DNA of 64,000 nt, taken from Trichoderma breve. Lineage: Eukaryota; Ascomycota; Sordariomycetes; Hypocreales; Hypocreaceae. Under the pieces are notes generated by a model. That model made no database searches. It was not told the DNA's origin and saw only the letters and a program-made list of their open reading frames with translations. Position 1 is the first letter of the stretch; every line of letters starts with the position of its first letter. The stretch is from NCBI RefSeq assembly GCF_028502605.1, contig NC_079232.1:372001-436000 (forward strand), in the 5' to 3' direction. Position numbers and translations under genes: made by a program. Below are positions 23,478 to 34,134 of this stretch, in pieces.

Positions 23478-26400
23478 CTATGCCGAGCCTACATAATCAA
23501 AATTAATAAGGCAATTGTGGCAGAACGGGTGTCGACAGTCGTGTTCAGTGCAATAATAATCGACCAGGAAGTCGAGATCTCCCGTCCCGCATTGGCACTG
23601 GTAGTATGTATGTCAGTGGTTTCCTTGCCATGAAGAAAAGGGGGGGGGGGGGGGGGGGACAAGTCTCCAGACGTACACATTGCCATGTTGTTTCGCTACG
23701 TCTCGATTGAGCCTTTTGGCTCTCGCTACTAGACGGGACCTGGACTTCCTTTTCTGCTCGGACGCCACGTAACACTTCCTTCAGGCCTATTAACTTCTCA
23801 ACAGCAATCCTTATCTTTTTATCTTCTGCTGCTAATTCGTCTTCATAAACGCTCAACTCCGATTTGGACGTTTCTATCCTTGTTGGTATTTCTGTTGAGG
23901 CATCTCGTGCTTCCAATTCTGGCAGTGCTGCAGAGGAATCTTTTTGTCCACGCTTTGCCTCCAATGCCTTCTCGTGTCTCTCAATAATCCTTAGCTTTCT
24001 CTCTTCATGCTCAGTCAGCTCCTTGTTGGCCTCTTCTATTTTTAGAAGTAGTCGTTTTTCTGACTGTGCTTGATTTTCATTTCGTTCTCGTGCTGCTTCT
24101 GCTCGTCGCGCTTCTTCTGCCTCCCGCTTCTTTTGTATCTCTTCGATCATATCTCTCATCCCTCCGAAATCGTACGATCTAACTTTGTCGACAAATGCGC
24201 GTCCTTTCTCATTTCTTTCCAATATGTTAGTTGCCCCAAAGTATTGAATCTTTAGCTCTTGAACATCCAACATGTATAATGTCGTTTGTTGTGCCAATGT
24301 TCGGGCCAATGTTTGCGCTTCTAATTTGAGCTCCGTGCCTTCAGCTGCCTGTTCAAACTCTGCCTGAGATTTTTCCAACAGCCATTTAAACATTTCCTTC
24401 AATACTGTTATCTCTGATTCAATATCATGTCCCCCCCCTCGCATTTCGTTATCTTCCTTCTTCCATAGGTATGGACTACCCGTCGCTTCTTGCTCTGCGA
24501 TGATATCTTTGGAACTCAACTGATGGGTTGCATGTGCGGCAGCTTTTTGTCTTAATGACAGGAAACTTTTCTTGCCTCGAGCTGACGGCTGGGGCTTCTC
24601 ATCTGTGGCACTCGATGACTTTCGCAATGGCAGGATGAATTCGGACGCCGTCGCCGTCGTCGTGGCATTAGATTCCGCATCATTCGCCTGTTGGTGATCG
24701 GCTTGCAGTTGGCGGAGCTTCTCATAGTATCGTTCAGAAGCGAACTCGGTGATCTCAGGCGGATTCGTGGGCACCCGGCGGTCATGATCAGCTCGGCTGG
24801 GGTTTTGTCCGCTGTGGCCGGCGTGGTTGTCTTCTGATAAGATGTGATTCTCATCATCTCCTTGCTCTAGTTCGTTTTGACTCTGTCGAGTCTTCCAGAT
24901 GCTCCGGCCCCAAATAGTTTCGGCGTGCCTCTTCCCGGCTTCGGTTCGAGCAAATATATGAAGAACTTTAGTATTGATCGGCTTATCATAAAGATTGGGG
25001 TCATCTCTTGACAATTCCTCCACTTCTTGTAGCGCTTCCTTTACTTGGTAAGCCGTCGCTAACAGTTGCTTTGTCCGTAGCAGTGCCGGCCCATCATGTT
25101 CAGGCTGGCCGCTTTGAATAAGTTTCAAGTGCTCAAGCGTTTCGATAGCATCTTCTACCAACCCGGCCCCAATGCATGCTTCTCCGAACTCTAATAGGAG
25201 GTTGTTTACTGTGTCGTTCGGGGTCCAGGCTCTAATTACTTCCCCACACCGGCTTAACTGGCCGCGTGCTTGCGCCATTACCCCCAGGAAGGTTTCATCG
25301 TCCCAATTCGTATGCCTTAATGAGCGTACTATTCCTGCGTCACATAATATCTTTCCCATTATTTCATCATTTGTCGTGTTGGGCTCCTCATCTCTGCCAG
25401 TAGCATTTGATTCTACATCTGGATCCTCGTTGAAAGACCTGTCAGAATCAAAAATAGCACTAGCAGATCGACCTCCAGAGCCCCCCTCATTGTCATCATA
25501 TGTACAGCGAGGTAAGGAAAACATTGCGAACCGCTCAAGGTGAAGAGCGATGTGATTCCAAAACTTTTGCGAGGTCCCCAAAACTATTGAGCAAACAGGA
25601 CAGCTGCGGTGGATATTGGTAGTTGTTGATCTTGCAAAACTTGGGGACATTACGTCTTCTTTATGATGTTTTTGTGTATGTTCTTCGTATGTAGCCAAGG
25701 TGGTAAAGGTTTCTTCTTCATGCTTTGGGCACCGAAATAGGATTTGGTGGGTAGAGATCTCGTGCTGAATCCAGTCGTCACGGTTGTCATATAATTGCTC
25801 AGAATCTGAACAATGTTCAAAAGTGCAAATATAAGGTCGTAAATCCCGTATTATATGAGCTCTAACAGATAAATGGTAAGCAATGTAACCTCAGGGTATA
25901 TACAACTACCTATCCATGGAGCTTCGGGGGAATAGTCTTACCTCCAGGCCTTTTCCGAGAGAATGGAAGCAGGACAAATGGTATAGCAGTATGGACATTC
26001 AAAAAATTCATTACCCGTAGATATTTTCGGGGCCGGCGGAAAGTTGACGATGTCCTTGCTAGGATTCCATGCTGACGGAGCATACTCAGAGACGGCAAGA
26101 GTCATGACATTTTCTTTCCCCAATTCTTTCCCAGTTCCGTGCGAAAGGCGTAGTTGAGTAGCCGTAGTGACTGTGAGAGGTGCCTTGGCCTTTTCATTCT
26201 TGTCTTCCAATTGTATAATATGACTTGTTGTAGGTAAATTATGCGTTGGAACTTGGACGACAACAGCGGCGTGTTCACGGAGCTTGTTTTCATGCTTTCT
26301 CCAATAAGCGAATTGCTGCCGTCTGAGTCCATTAGCTCGAGCTATGCGGCGAACAAGGTAGGATTCATCTCCATTTGATAGTTTTATCCTATTCAGCTCC

Positions 26401-27138
26401 AACGTCTTTCTGATCGGCTCCCACACCTGATCTTCAACAAGCGCTTTGTCGTCGCCAACTGTGTCGTGGGGTTTGGCTATTGGATTTTCTTGGATAGCTT
26501 TATTCTTTTCATATTCTAGAAAGAGAGAGCTGATATGTTCATAATCAAATTTCTCAAATGACTTGAACAAATCTACGTTGGTTTCTTCATCAACTTGCTG
26601 CAAATTTCTGGCTTTTGTGGATGTAATCCTAGTCGCTGGGTTTCGTATCCAAACGGCCATCTTATATAGTCGATCAATGGGATCCTTGATACTATCAAGA
26701 AGCAAGTCTATGTCCGATTCCATCTCAGAGCTTGAGTCCGTATCCGAATCTTCATCTTCTTGTTCAATATCGCCATGAAGGTAGGCAAGGGCTGTAGTAT
26801 AATGTCAGAATGATTCCAGAATGACAACAGGTCCGGGGTAAGAAGTAGACGATTGAAATGTGATTTTTACCTTCATCGAGTGATCTGTTCAAGTTTTTCA
26901 TCATCTGAAGTATGGCCTCTTTCATACTTTCGGAATCGCGAATCCTGTAATCCAGAGAACCGTGACCCATTACAAAGACGCCGAGATTCACCGCCCAAAG
27001 TTCAAATCGGTCTAATTGAGCAAGGAAGAGTTGCTTCGGCGATTCGTGTGACTGATCTTCGACTGATTTTAACTCAACTTCTTGAAGAAGCTTGAACCGC
27101 TTCATTGTTGCGAGACCCGTATCCGCGAGAGACTCCAT
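23478..27138 (-). CDS. Zinc-finger and coiled-coil fungal protein with Cys/His-rich C-terminus
   Basis: A predicted 1140-residue protein in four exons: 27138-26871, 26791-25942, 25861-23677 and 23597-23478. The N-terminal 350 residues match the helical region (FELWAVNLGVF, LDYRIRD) of a widespread fungal family with C2H2-like fingers. A Cys/His cluster from about 351 includes FECPYC, YICTFEHC, FRCPKH and HRSCPVC...NHIALHLERFAMFSLP, suggesting several zinc sites. A TPR-like helical region follows, then a long charged coiled coil near 830-1050. The final intron contains a 19-base G/C homopolymer. Splicing it out yields a 39-residue tail with WQCC-x-CG and C-x4-C-x4-C-x2-C type spacing, probably another zinc site. 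Function is unknown. Divergent from the DUF7580-like gene. Confidence 0.8.
23640..23658 (+). repeat. Homopolymer of 19 G inside the last intron of the zinc-finger gene
   Basis: An uninterrupted G run on the + strand (C on the coding strand) inside the intron 23676-23598. It is prone to slippage and sequencing error. Because it is intronic, length changes should not affect the protein. Confidence 0.8.
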
Positions 27139-27784
27139 TGCGCTGTATTCAGACACGCAGAACCCGATGATCACGAGCTTTGTTTCTGGGTCAATAGCTT
27201 GCTAATAGAGGCAAAGGAATCATAATGGATACTTGATAAATCAAGTTCGTGAAATAGGATTACAACTTGATATGTTGGCGATTGGCCTCGGAGTGCAAGG
27301 GTTGCATGGTTACTCACGCAGAGCTGTGCGGGGGGTGATCATCTACTCCGGCCAATTGGATTTTTCCTTAGGAATAATATCTCCATTATTACCAAGCCGA
27401 ATATTAACCAGATACTCAGATAGTGGTTGAGATTCAGGTGCTCTATGTCTGCTGCTCAAAGGTCTGCGTATAGAAGATGAGGTATAATGTAGTGAGATTT
27501 TTTGAGGCGTCTGCTATTTAACCTTCCGACGTTGATTGTGATTTTCTACCATATAAATATTTTGATGCACTCGGATGGTATATTCCTTTTCAAGTTGTGC
27601 ATCTCATCATCAAATGTCCTTGCAATCTGTACATGCTATTGCCACCTCACAGCCTACACAGGTGGTCACGAATATCCCCGCATCAGCAGAGCCTCACGGG
27701 AATCCTCCCAAGTCTACACTTCAAGACGTCAATTCATAACGTCTGGCATTGAGGAGTCCTTTTTAAGCATTTTAAAGATTCTAT
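27139..27784. other. Divergent promoter region
   Basis: 646 bases between the divergent starts of the zinc-finger and DUF7580-like genes. No gene is supported. Confidence 0.5.
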
Positions 27785-29574
27785 ATGTCGACATTTGAGG
27801 CTTTTGGAATTGTTCTCCGGGCAATTCCCATCCTTATCTCAGGTGCAGAATTATGGCGTGAGGGATACGATAAAGGCCGGCTGGCATTCCGTAAGCGACA
27901 ATATGTCGACAAGCTTGCGAATGCTCTGCTGCTACAGCGACAAACGGTATCAGAAACGGTTCATCTTATCATTACGCGAAGCGGTTATAGTTATGATGAG
28001 GCTTTGCTCAACGAGGATCCGATTGCATACTTTCAGAATAAGAAGATCCAGGCACAAGTGGAGGACTTTCTAGGGGATGAGAACTACAAAGCCTTGACTG
28101 GAAGGCTACGAGACATGCAAGTTACTTTGGAAGAAGTAGCCAAACACTTGGACGGTCTCATTCCTTCTCACAAGGTATGATGCAATAAGAGTTACTGAGA
28201 GAAAACCTTTCTTACTGTTCAGCACAGGACAACCCTTACGATCTTGTTGGCATCATAGAAGCAAATCAAACGGCGAAAAAGCACAGGGCAGATTTCATCC
28301 CTCGTCTTAGAGTCGCTCTCAGGAGTAGCGAGATAAAACAGAGCATTAGCGAGCTTGACACAGCCACTAGCACACTACACACATTCTCACAAACGATGCT
28401 GATGAATCGCCATGGACCTGTTAGTTCGCTGCCATCATCCAATACCACCAAGCTAGCCAAAGCATTCCGTCGGATTCAGAAATCTTCCAAAAACCTTTAC
28501 ACGGCTCTTTGTAGTTGCTGTACTGGGTCTTGTCACAACGAACACGACGTACACGTCTTGCTGGAAGACCGAATTGACGTCGCATCAAAACTTCTTGGCT
28601 CAACAAAACAATGGAGTGACGAAGATAAGGCAATTTTGGCATTTCAGCTGATATTTGCTGCCAAGCTCCTCACTCCGATTCAGACGAGATGTCATGAGCT
28701 GTCAGTCAGATGCATGCAACAAGACGAAAGCGGTGACTGCATCCCGGCACTGGAGTCAAGGCTTTCACAGGTCAAGATACGTGAACCTGAGCCCATCAAG
28801 TCTAATGATTCGAATTCTTCGCAGCCAAGCTTTATTCCAGTAGACAACTTTTGTGCAGCTGTTGTCTCGGCTCACGAGAATACACAACATGTCGCGTTTA
28901 TATTACATACAAGTAATAGAATGGGCGTCGTGACGGCAAAGGAGAAGACTATAATGCAGAAAAACAGCTGTCAAACGATTACTCTAAAAGATGTACTCTC
29001 GGGGACATCAAAATGTTATGGAGCAAGGCTGCCTCTGCAGTCGAGCATGTTGCTCGCCTCGAAACTTGCCTCAAGCCTGCTTCAGTTCTCTCAAACACAG
29101 TGGTTTGGCCAAGCATGGTCAAACGATTCAATATTTTTCCTTTTACACCCCGTGTCCGACGGTGTAGCGCCCCTCGCCGACTTCAATCGACCTTTTGTGT
29201 GTGCAACGATCGAAGGCACAGAAGCCAGCGAGGTGAAACCCGCTGAGCCCAAGTCTATTCTCCTGGAACTTGGAATATTGCTGCTAGAAATATGGCACCA
29301 CACCGTATTGGAAGATCGGTTTGCACAAAAGATGGAACAGACGTCAGGAGATTATTTCTCCCGGTTGTCTTTCGCGGCTGAGTGGCTGGATGATGATTAC
29401 AACACGCTGCTACCATTGTACGAGAATGCTGTCAGATATTGTATTTACGGGGCTGCTACAAAGCGCTGGACCAATTGGAACACGAACGAGCTATGGGGTG
29501 AAATATGTAAAGAAGTCATTAAACCTCTCTCGGAGAACTGCGGGCAATGGAGGAAGAGTACGGCGGCATGTTAG
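27785..29574 (+). CDS. DUF7580-like fungal protein
   Basis: A predicted 578-residue protein in two exons, 27785-28174 and 28228-29574. The 53-nt intron ends at the second of two close AG sites (TTCAGCACAG), which keeps the frame and gives HKDNPYDL. The N-terminal 20 residues (FEAFGIVLRAIPILISGAEL) are hydrophobic and match the helix that opens many fungal DUF7580 and HeLo-like proteins. The middle is helical. The C-terminal 200 residues include SILLELGILLLEIWH, which resembles the C-lobe helix of kinase-like folds but lacks catalytic motifs. Members often occur near NLR and HET genes. The biochemical role is unknown; the family call comes from pattern recognition. Confidence 0.75.
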
Positions 29575-29720
29575 TAATGGCAAATATTCTGCTATACGCA
29601 GATTTGTAAAAGTGTAGAGATGAAATCGGTGAAAAGTGAAGATTATACATTAAAATAGTGGCTATTCCCACTCTTGACCGAGCAGCGATATCCATATCCG
29701 TCATCATCAATGCTAAATCA

Positions 29721-30792
29721 TTACTCCTCATAAGCCGCCACAGCAAATCCATGTCTCTGAGCATGAACTCTTGTTGATCCGCTCTCCTCCGCTTTCGCCT
29801 CAACAACCACCTCCTTCTCATTAATACTCACCAGCTCTCCCAGTTCTTTATGGTTAACTCCAGTATCCGTTGGCCAAACTCGTACCAACTGCCCTTTCTT
29901 CAGCCCCAGATGCTGAACTAACGGATCTCCCTCATTAACCCGTCCTTCAGCTTCATAAAACTCCGACCCCAGGATCAACTCCGCAGCCTCATCCCCAGTC
30001 AAAGTCTTCACTTCGCCCAAATCCTCCTGCGCTTCCGCCGCAACACTCTTAAACCTCTCCATCCAAGCAAACACCTTTGGAAACTCCCCCCTCGGAATCC
30101 ACTCATCTGGAATCGCTCCATGGACTCTCTCCAACCACACCAACGACCAAGCAACCTCAATATCACCAATACTTGGCTTCTCAGTTCCCAGAAGCCACTC
30201 CCTCCCATCAGATAACAACGTCCGCTCCAAAAACTCAAACCCGTTCTTCACCACACGAACCGCCTCCGGTCGCATCGCCTCCAGAGCTTCCCGCGGGAAA
30301 AAGGTCGTGCCGCCTATCAACTCTGCACGATCTTTTACAAACGCCGGGTCATTAAGGCCCTTGTGGTTAAATAGAACAAGCTGCACGACGTTTCTTTGAA
30401 ATCCGGAATCCATGATGTATACTTGAAGAAGCTGCTGCAGCGCTCGCTGTTCTGGAGTTGTCGCGACTGAGAGATGGACTGTTTCTTGGCCTGGTTGTAG
30501 TTCATTGAGCTTTGAGATGATGAGGCGAGTGTCTAGGTAGACGTCTCTGCCTATTGTGAGAATGGGAATGCGCCTGTATTTTACGCCGAGACGATGAATA
30601 TCTGGCCGAGGCATAATTCGTGGTTGAATCTACATTATGCTCATATTAGTTTAATCCGGGGGAAGTTGAGTTGTTGTTACATACGCATTGTTGGTATTTG
30701 ATCCCCTTCAAAGCAAGATACCACACCACTCTCTGTGAATACGGAGATTGTGCATAGTGATACAGAACAATGGGCTTCTCTGTTATGGCCAT
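29721..30792 (-). CDS. Glutathione S-transferase-like protein with C-terminal extension
   Basis: A probably cytosolic GST-fold protein, 338 residues, exons 30792-30685 and 30629-29721, with an in-frame 55-nt intron. The start MAITEKPIVLYHYAQSPYSQ was chosen over upstream frames because it opens directly into the thioredoxin-like domain. SPYSQRV occupies the place of the GST active-site motif (Ser/Tyr), and VYLDTRLI corresponds to the glutathione-binding region, where a D-S/T pair is normal. The C-terminal helical domain runs to about residue 245. The last 90 residues are an extra domain rich in Val, Gly and Glu, seen in a subset of fungal GST-like proteins. The substrate is unknown. Ends 146 bases from the DUF7580-like gene (convergent). 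Confidence 0.83.
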
Positions 30793-31151
30793 GGTTGAAA
30801 GTGCGGGGCAAGAGCAGCAAGGATTCAAAGATTGTCAATGACGGGAGGAGGATTTCATTCACTTTATATCCGTGGCTGAAGGATTCAGACTATTCAGCTC
30901 TCGATTGGTGGCTCAAAAAGACAAGCTAAAGCTGAAGCCATGGAATTCGGACATATCGGCGATTCATATATATTCGCTGCATGACTCACAATAAATATAC
31001 TATCGTCTCTCGACATCTATCAATATTTACATCATCTATTTCTATGCAATTCTATTTTATCCCATTTGGGTATCTCGTTTTTTAAACCTCTCACTCCGAA
31101 CCAATCCCAATCAATGCACAATCAGCTACTCCATTTATTCGCCCATGTCAA
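30793..31151. other. Promoter of the GST-like gene and 3' flank of PGS1
   Basis: 359 bases, AT-rich. I see no gene in it. Confidence 0.5.
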
Positions 31152-32849
31152 TCACAGGGCGCCTCCCACAACCTTTACAATCCACATGGCAATCCGCACT
31201 TTGAGACTAACCCTCCTCTCTAACCTCGTAAAATCTTCCATCGTGACTCCCGCTGCGTGATCCTGCAGCCAGCCCTGTTCTTCTCCGAGCCGAGACTTTA
31301 GTGTTTCGTTCCGAGTCACAATCAGAGCTCCCGCCTCGAGATCGAGAGAGTAGCTCCGCTTCGTATAGTTGGAGCTGCCAATAATGCTCATACTAGGATG
31401 CACATCGCCGGGCATTGTTATCCAAAGGCCCTTTGCGTGGTACGTCCAGCCCCCAGGCTGGCCAGTTGTACCCAGACGCCACTCCTTCAAGGCAATGTCT
31501 CCCTCACGGCCACACTGCTGGACGGCATACAGGAAACGACGAGCGAGAAGTACATAGGCATCTGGCAGAAGTCCAGAAACTCCCTTTGACTTGTAGAAGC
31601 CATTGGCTTCTGGCGCCGCCGTAATGACGACATTCCTATTGGAAGCCGTGTTGAGAAGCAACTTGGTTAATGACGGGGCAGGGTTAAAGTATCCAGCAGT
31701 AAACGTCCACGATGATCCAGCATATGCCGGCTGCGACAACCTTTCGAGAATCCGCGTCAACACCGGAAGCTCTGTTGAAGTATCCGGATTCATGACCTGA
31801 GACATCTGGCTGAGCATGTATACTCGGGTGTCCTTTAATTCGCTATCCGGCTGCTTTTCCGGCGCGGCTATAAGTGTCTGCAGTGTAGATGTGGTTTTCT
31901 TAACAAACGACTGGGGCTTCTCTAAAGGTGAGGGAGCAGAGTTTGTTGTTGGCCAAGAGAGGGTGTATCCAGCAGCCTCCTCCTTTGACGGCTGAACGAG
32001 GAAGCTAAACGATGCGACGCCATTATAGATGCCCCAGAAATAGTCAGTCACCTCCTTGGACGAAAAAAGGTGATAGCGATCCTGTCGATTCGTAAAGTAA
32101 TCCATAGACAAATTTGCCCTTTACACATAACGTCAGTACATGTATATCCCACACATCACGATACTTCAAACCAACATACCCAGACATGATAATCTCGTCA
32201 TCCACCCCATAAAGCTTCATGTGCTGCAGCCCCCATCCCTCATTAATCCTCTTCGGCACATACTGCTTCCTCAACCCCGTCAAGTTCGGCGTATGATACA
32301 TCCGGATCTCAACACGATCAGCCCCAAACTCATTCACCAGCGGCGCCAGCAACGAAGCGCACGAAGCCGCCGGCGACTCGCGCGTCCCCCGCAGCGCATC
32401 CGTCAAAATGCTCAGCTTCAAGTCCGGGTTCAGCCTCATCGCCTCCCGCAGCGTCTCGATGAGCTCCTTTTCCGACTTTCCAATGTACAAAGTCGACAGG
32501 AATATCCTCTTCTTAGCGTTCCGTATTCGGTCCTGCGGTTTTCAATCCATCAGCCCAGGCAAACTCTCTCTCTCTTCGCAGCGCCATCTCGCACCTTGAG
32601 CGTCTCGTAGAACTCGGCCGGCGTCTTCAAGATGCGGATCTGCTCTCCTCGAACATCGAAGCTCGGCGCCATGCGATCCAGCTCACTGACAAGCGGCGCC
32701 AGCAATCCCGCTCCCGTTCCATGCGCCGGTGCTGGAGCTCCGTGAGGTGTCGCATAGCTTCGGTATTGATATCGCGGGGGGGAGATGCTGGGCTTCGTCC
32801 GCAGAACTCGGGCCCTGGAGGCGCACCGGGCGCAGCTGCGCACAATCAT
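31152..32849 (-). CDS. PGS1: Phosphatidylglycerophosphate synthase, mitochondrial
   Basis: Makes phosphatidylglycerophosphate from CDP-diacylglycerol and glycerol-3-phosphate, the committed step of cardiolipin synthesis in mitochondria. 524 residues, exons 32849-32595, 32532-32180 and 32118-31152. The N-terminus is Arg-rich without acids (RSCARCASRARVLR), a probable matrix-targeting signal. This is the eukaryotic phospholipase-D-superfamily type. The first HKD motif, HMKLYGVD, is complete near residue 189 and continues across intron 2 into SGANLSMDY. The second, HAKGLWIT with GSSNYTKRS, lacks the aspartate at the usual place, which is also true of animal PGS1. It is divergent from NDUFA12, 274 bases start to start. 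Confidence 0.93.
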
Positions 32850-33123
32850 TCTCTATGCGAGCAATTGATGCTCTTTTCCAGTTTTAACCAGCAAAATAGC
32901 CAATTCGCATTCTAGAAGAAAAGAAAAGAAAAAGAAACCCGATGCTATCATATCAACTGTGGCGGCACCAAGAAACCCACCAAAGGTTAAAATCAATTCA
33001 GCCGAACTTTTGCCGCCCCGGAATCTTCACGCCAACCTCAATGACCTCGAACTCACCAGCTCCCAAAGTAATCCGCCCAGCTCACAATCCATCTCCGGCG
33101 GAAATTGCCCTCCAACCGCAACC
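32850..33123. promoter_or_regulatory. Short bidirectional promoter between PGS1 and NDUFA12
   Basis: 274 bases separate two divergent mitochondrial genes. A CCAAT pentamer lies on the + strand at 32900-32904, next to an A/G-rich tract. Shared control by a CCAAT-binding complex is inferred, not shown. Confidence 0.6.
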
Positions 33124-33825
33124 ATGTCGACCCTTCCGAGGACTCTGGGCAACCTGCGCAAGATTGGCATCAAGGTATACGCGAATCCAAATCCCCGTGT
33201 CTCTCCAATTGCTGGTTCGGCCGCTGACATTTTCCCGCAAAACAGGAATACTTCCGCCAGATGCTGGTGCGTCTCTCGCCCTTCTAACCTCCCACGACCT
33301 CTGGCTAACGCACAGCTCTTCGCGATCCTCCTCGAACAGTACATCGGTATGCCCTCGCCAACATCTTGCCACCGTCTAGCTTGACACAGAACCCCTAACC
33401 AACGAGACTACAGGTGACACCAAGTACGGTACTCTCATCGGCCAGGATCGCTTCGGCAACAAATACTACGAGAACCTCGAGGAACTGCCCCTCCGAACCC
33501 GCTGGGTCGACTACGCCAAGCACGACTACGATGCCGCCCACGTCGAGCCCGGCTGGCACGCCTGGATCAGCTACCTCGTCGACAAGCCCCCGACCCAGGA
33601 CAGCCTGATCGCCACGGGCACACGACACTTTGAGCCCGCTCTTCCCAAGCCCAATTTTACCGGAACGCGAGGAGCTTACAAGCCATATAACACGTAAGTC
33701 GGGATTCAATGCTGGAGCTGGTAGACTCTGTATGGGTTGAGGCGGATCAAAAGACTAATAAATGAGATGACAGAGTGAAATCGAAGCTTAATGCTTGGGA
33801 GCCGGTGGCCAAGGATCGGGTATGA
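33124..33825 (+). CDS. NDUFA12: NADH dehydrogenase (complex I) subunit NDUFA12 (B17.2 type)
   Basis: An accessory subunit of the matrix arm of respiratory complex I. 144 residues, matching the usual family length. Five exons: 33124-33174, 33246-33266 (only seven codons), 33316-33346, 33414-33693 and 33774-33825. The joined sequence reads IGIKEYFRQMLLFAILLEQ then GTLIGQDRFGNKYYE, the B17.2 signature with G-x-D-x-x-G-N-x-Y-Y-E. It is followed by RTRWVDYAKHDYDAAHVEPGW, with the conserved W-H-x-W after it. A complex I subunit argues against a budding or fission yeast. Convergent with NNT. Confidence 0.94.
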
Positions 33826-34134
33826 GTGGTTTTTTCGTCTTCTTTTTTAACCGTGGGGAAATATGGTGTACATATTGAAATCGCGCAACAAACGCAAACA
33901 AATCAAACAATAGACACAGACATGTCCATTTCCGCTGTGAGAATCATGCAGCTTGCCCGCTCAAGACGCAATCACAAAATATCGACAAATATTTATTCTT
34001 TGCTAAACCAAGATGGAACTATCAAAAAGACCCAGTACTATCTAATCCCATCTATTGCTACGCAACAAATGATCAAATCAAGCAGGAATCCCTACGCCTT
34101 GCAATCACGTCTACCAAACGCTCACACACCCACT
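33826..34134. other. Convergent intergenic gap
   Basis: 309 bases between the NDUFA12 and NNT stop codons, AT-rich. Presumed 3' UTRs. Confidence 0.55.
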
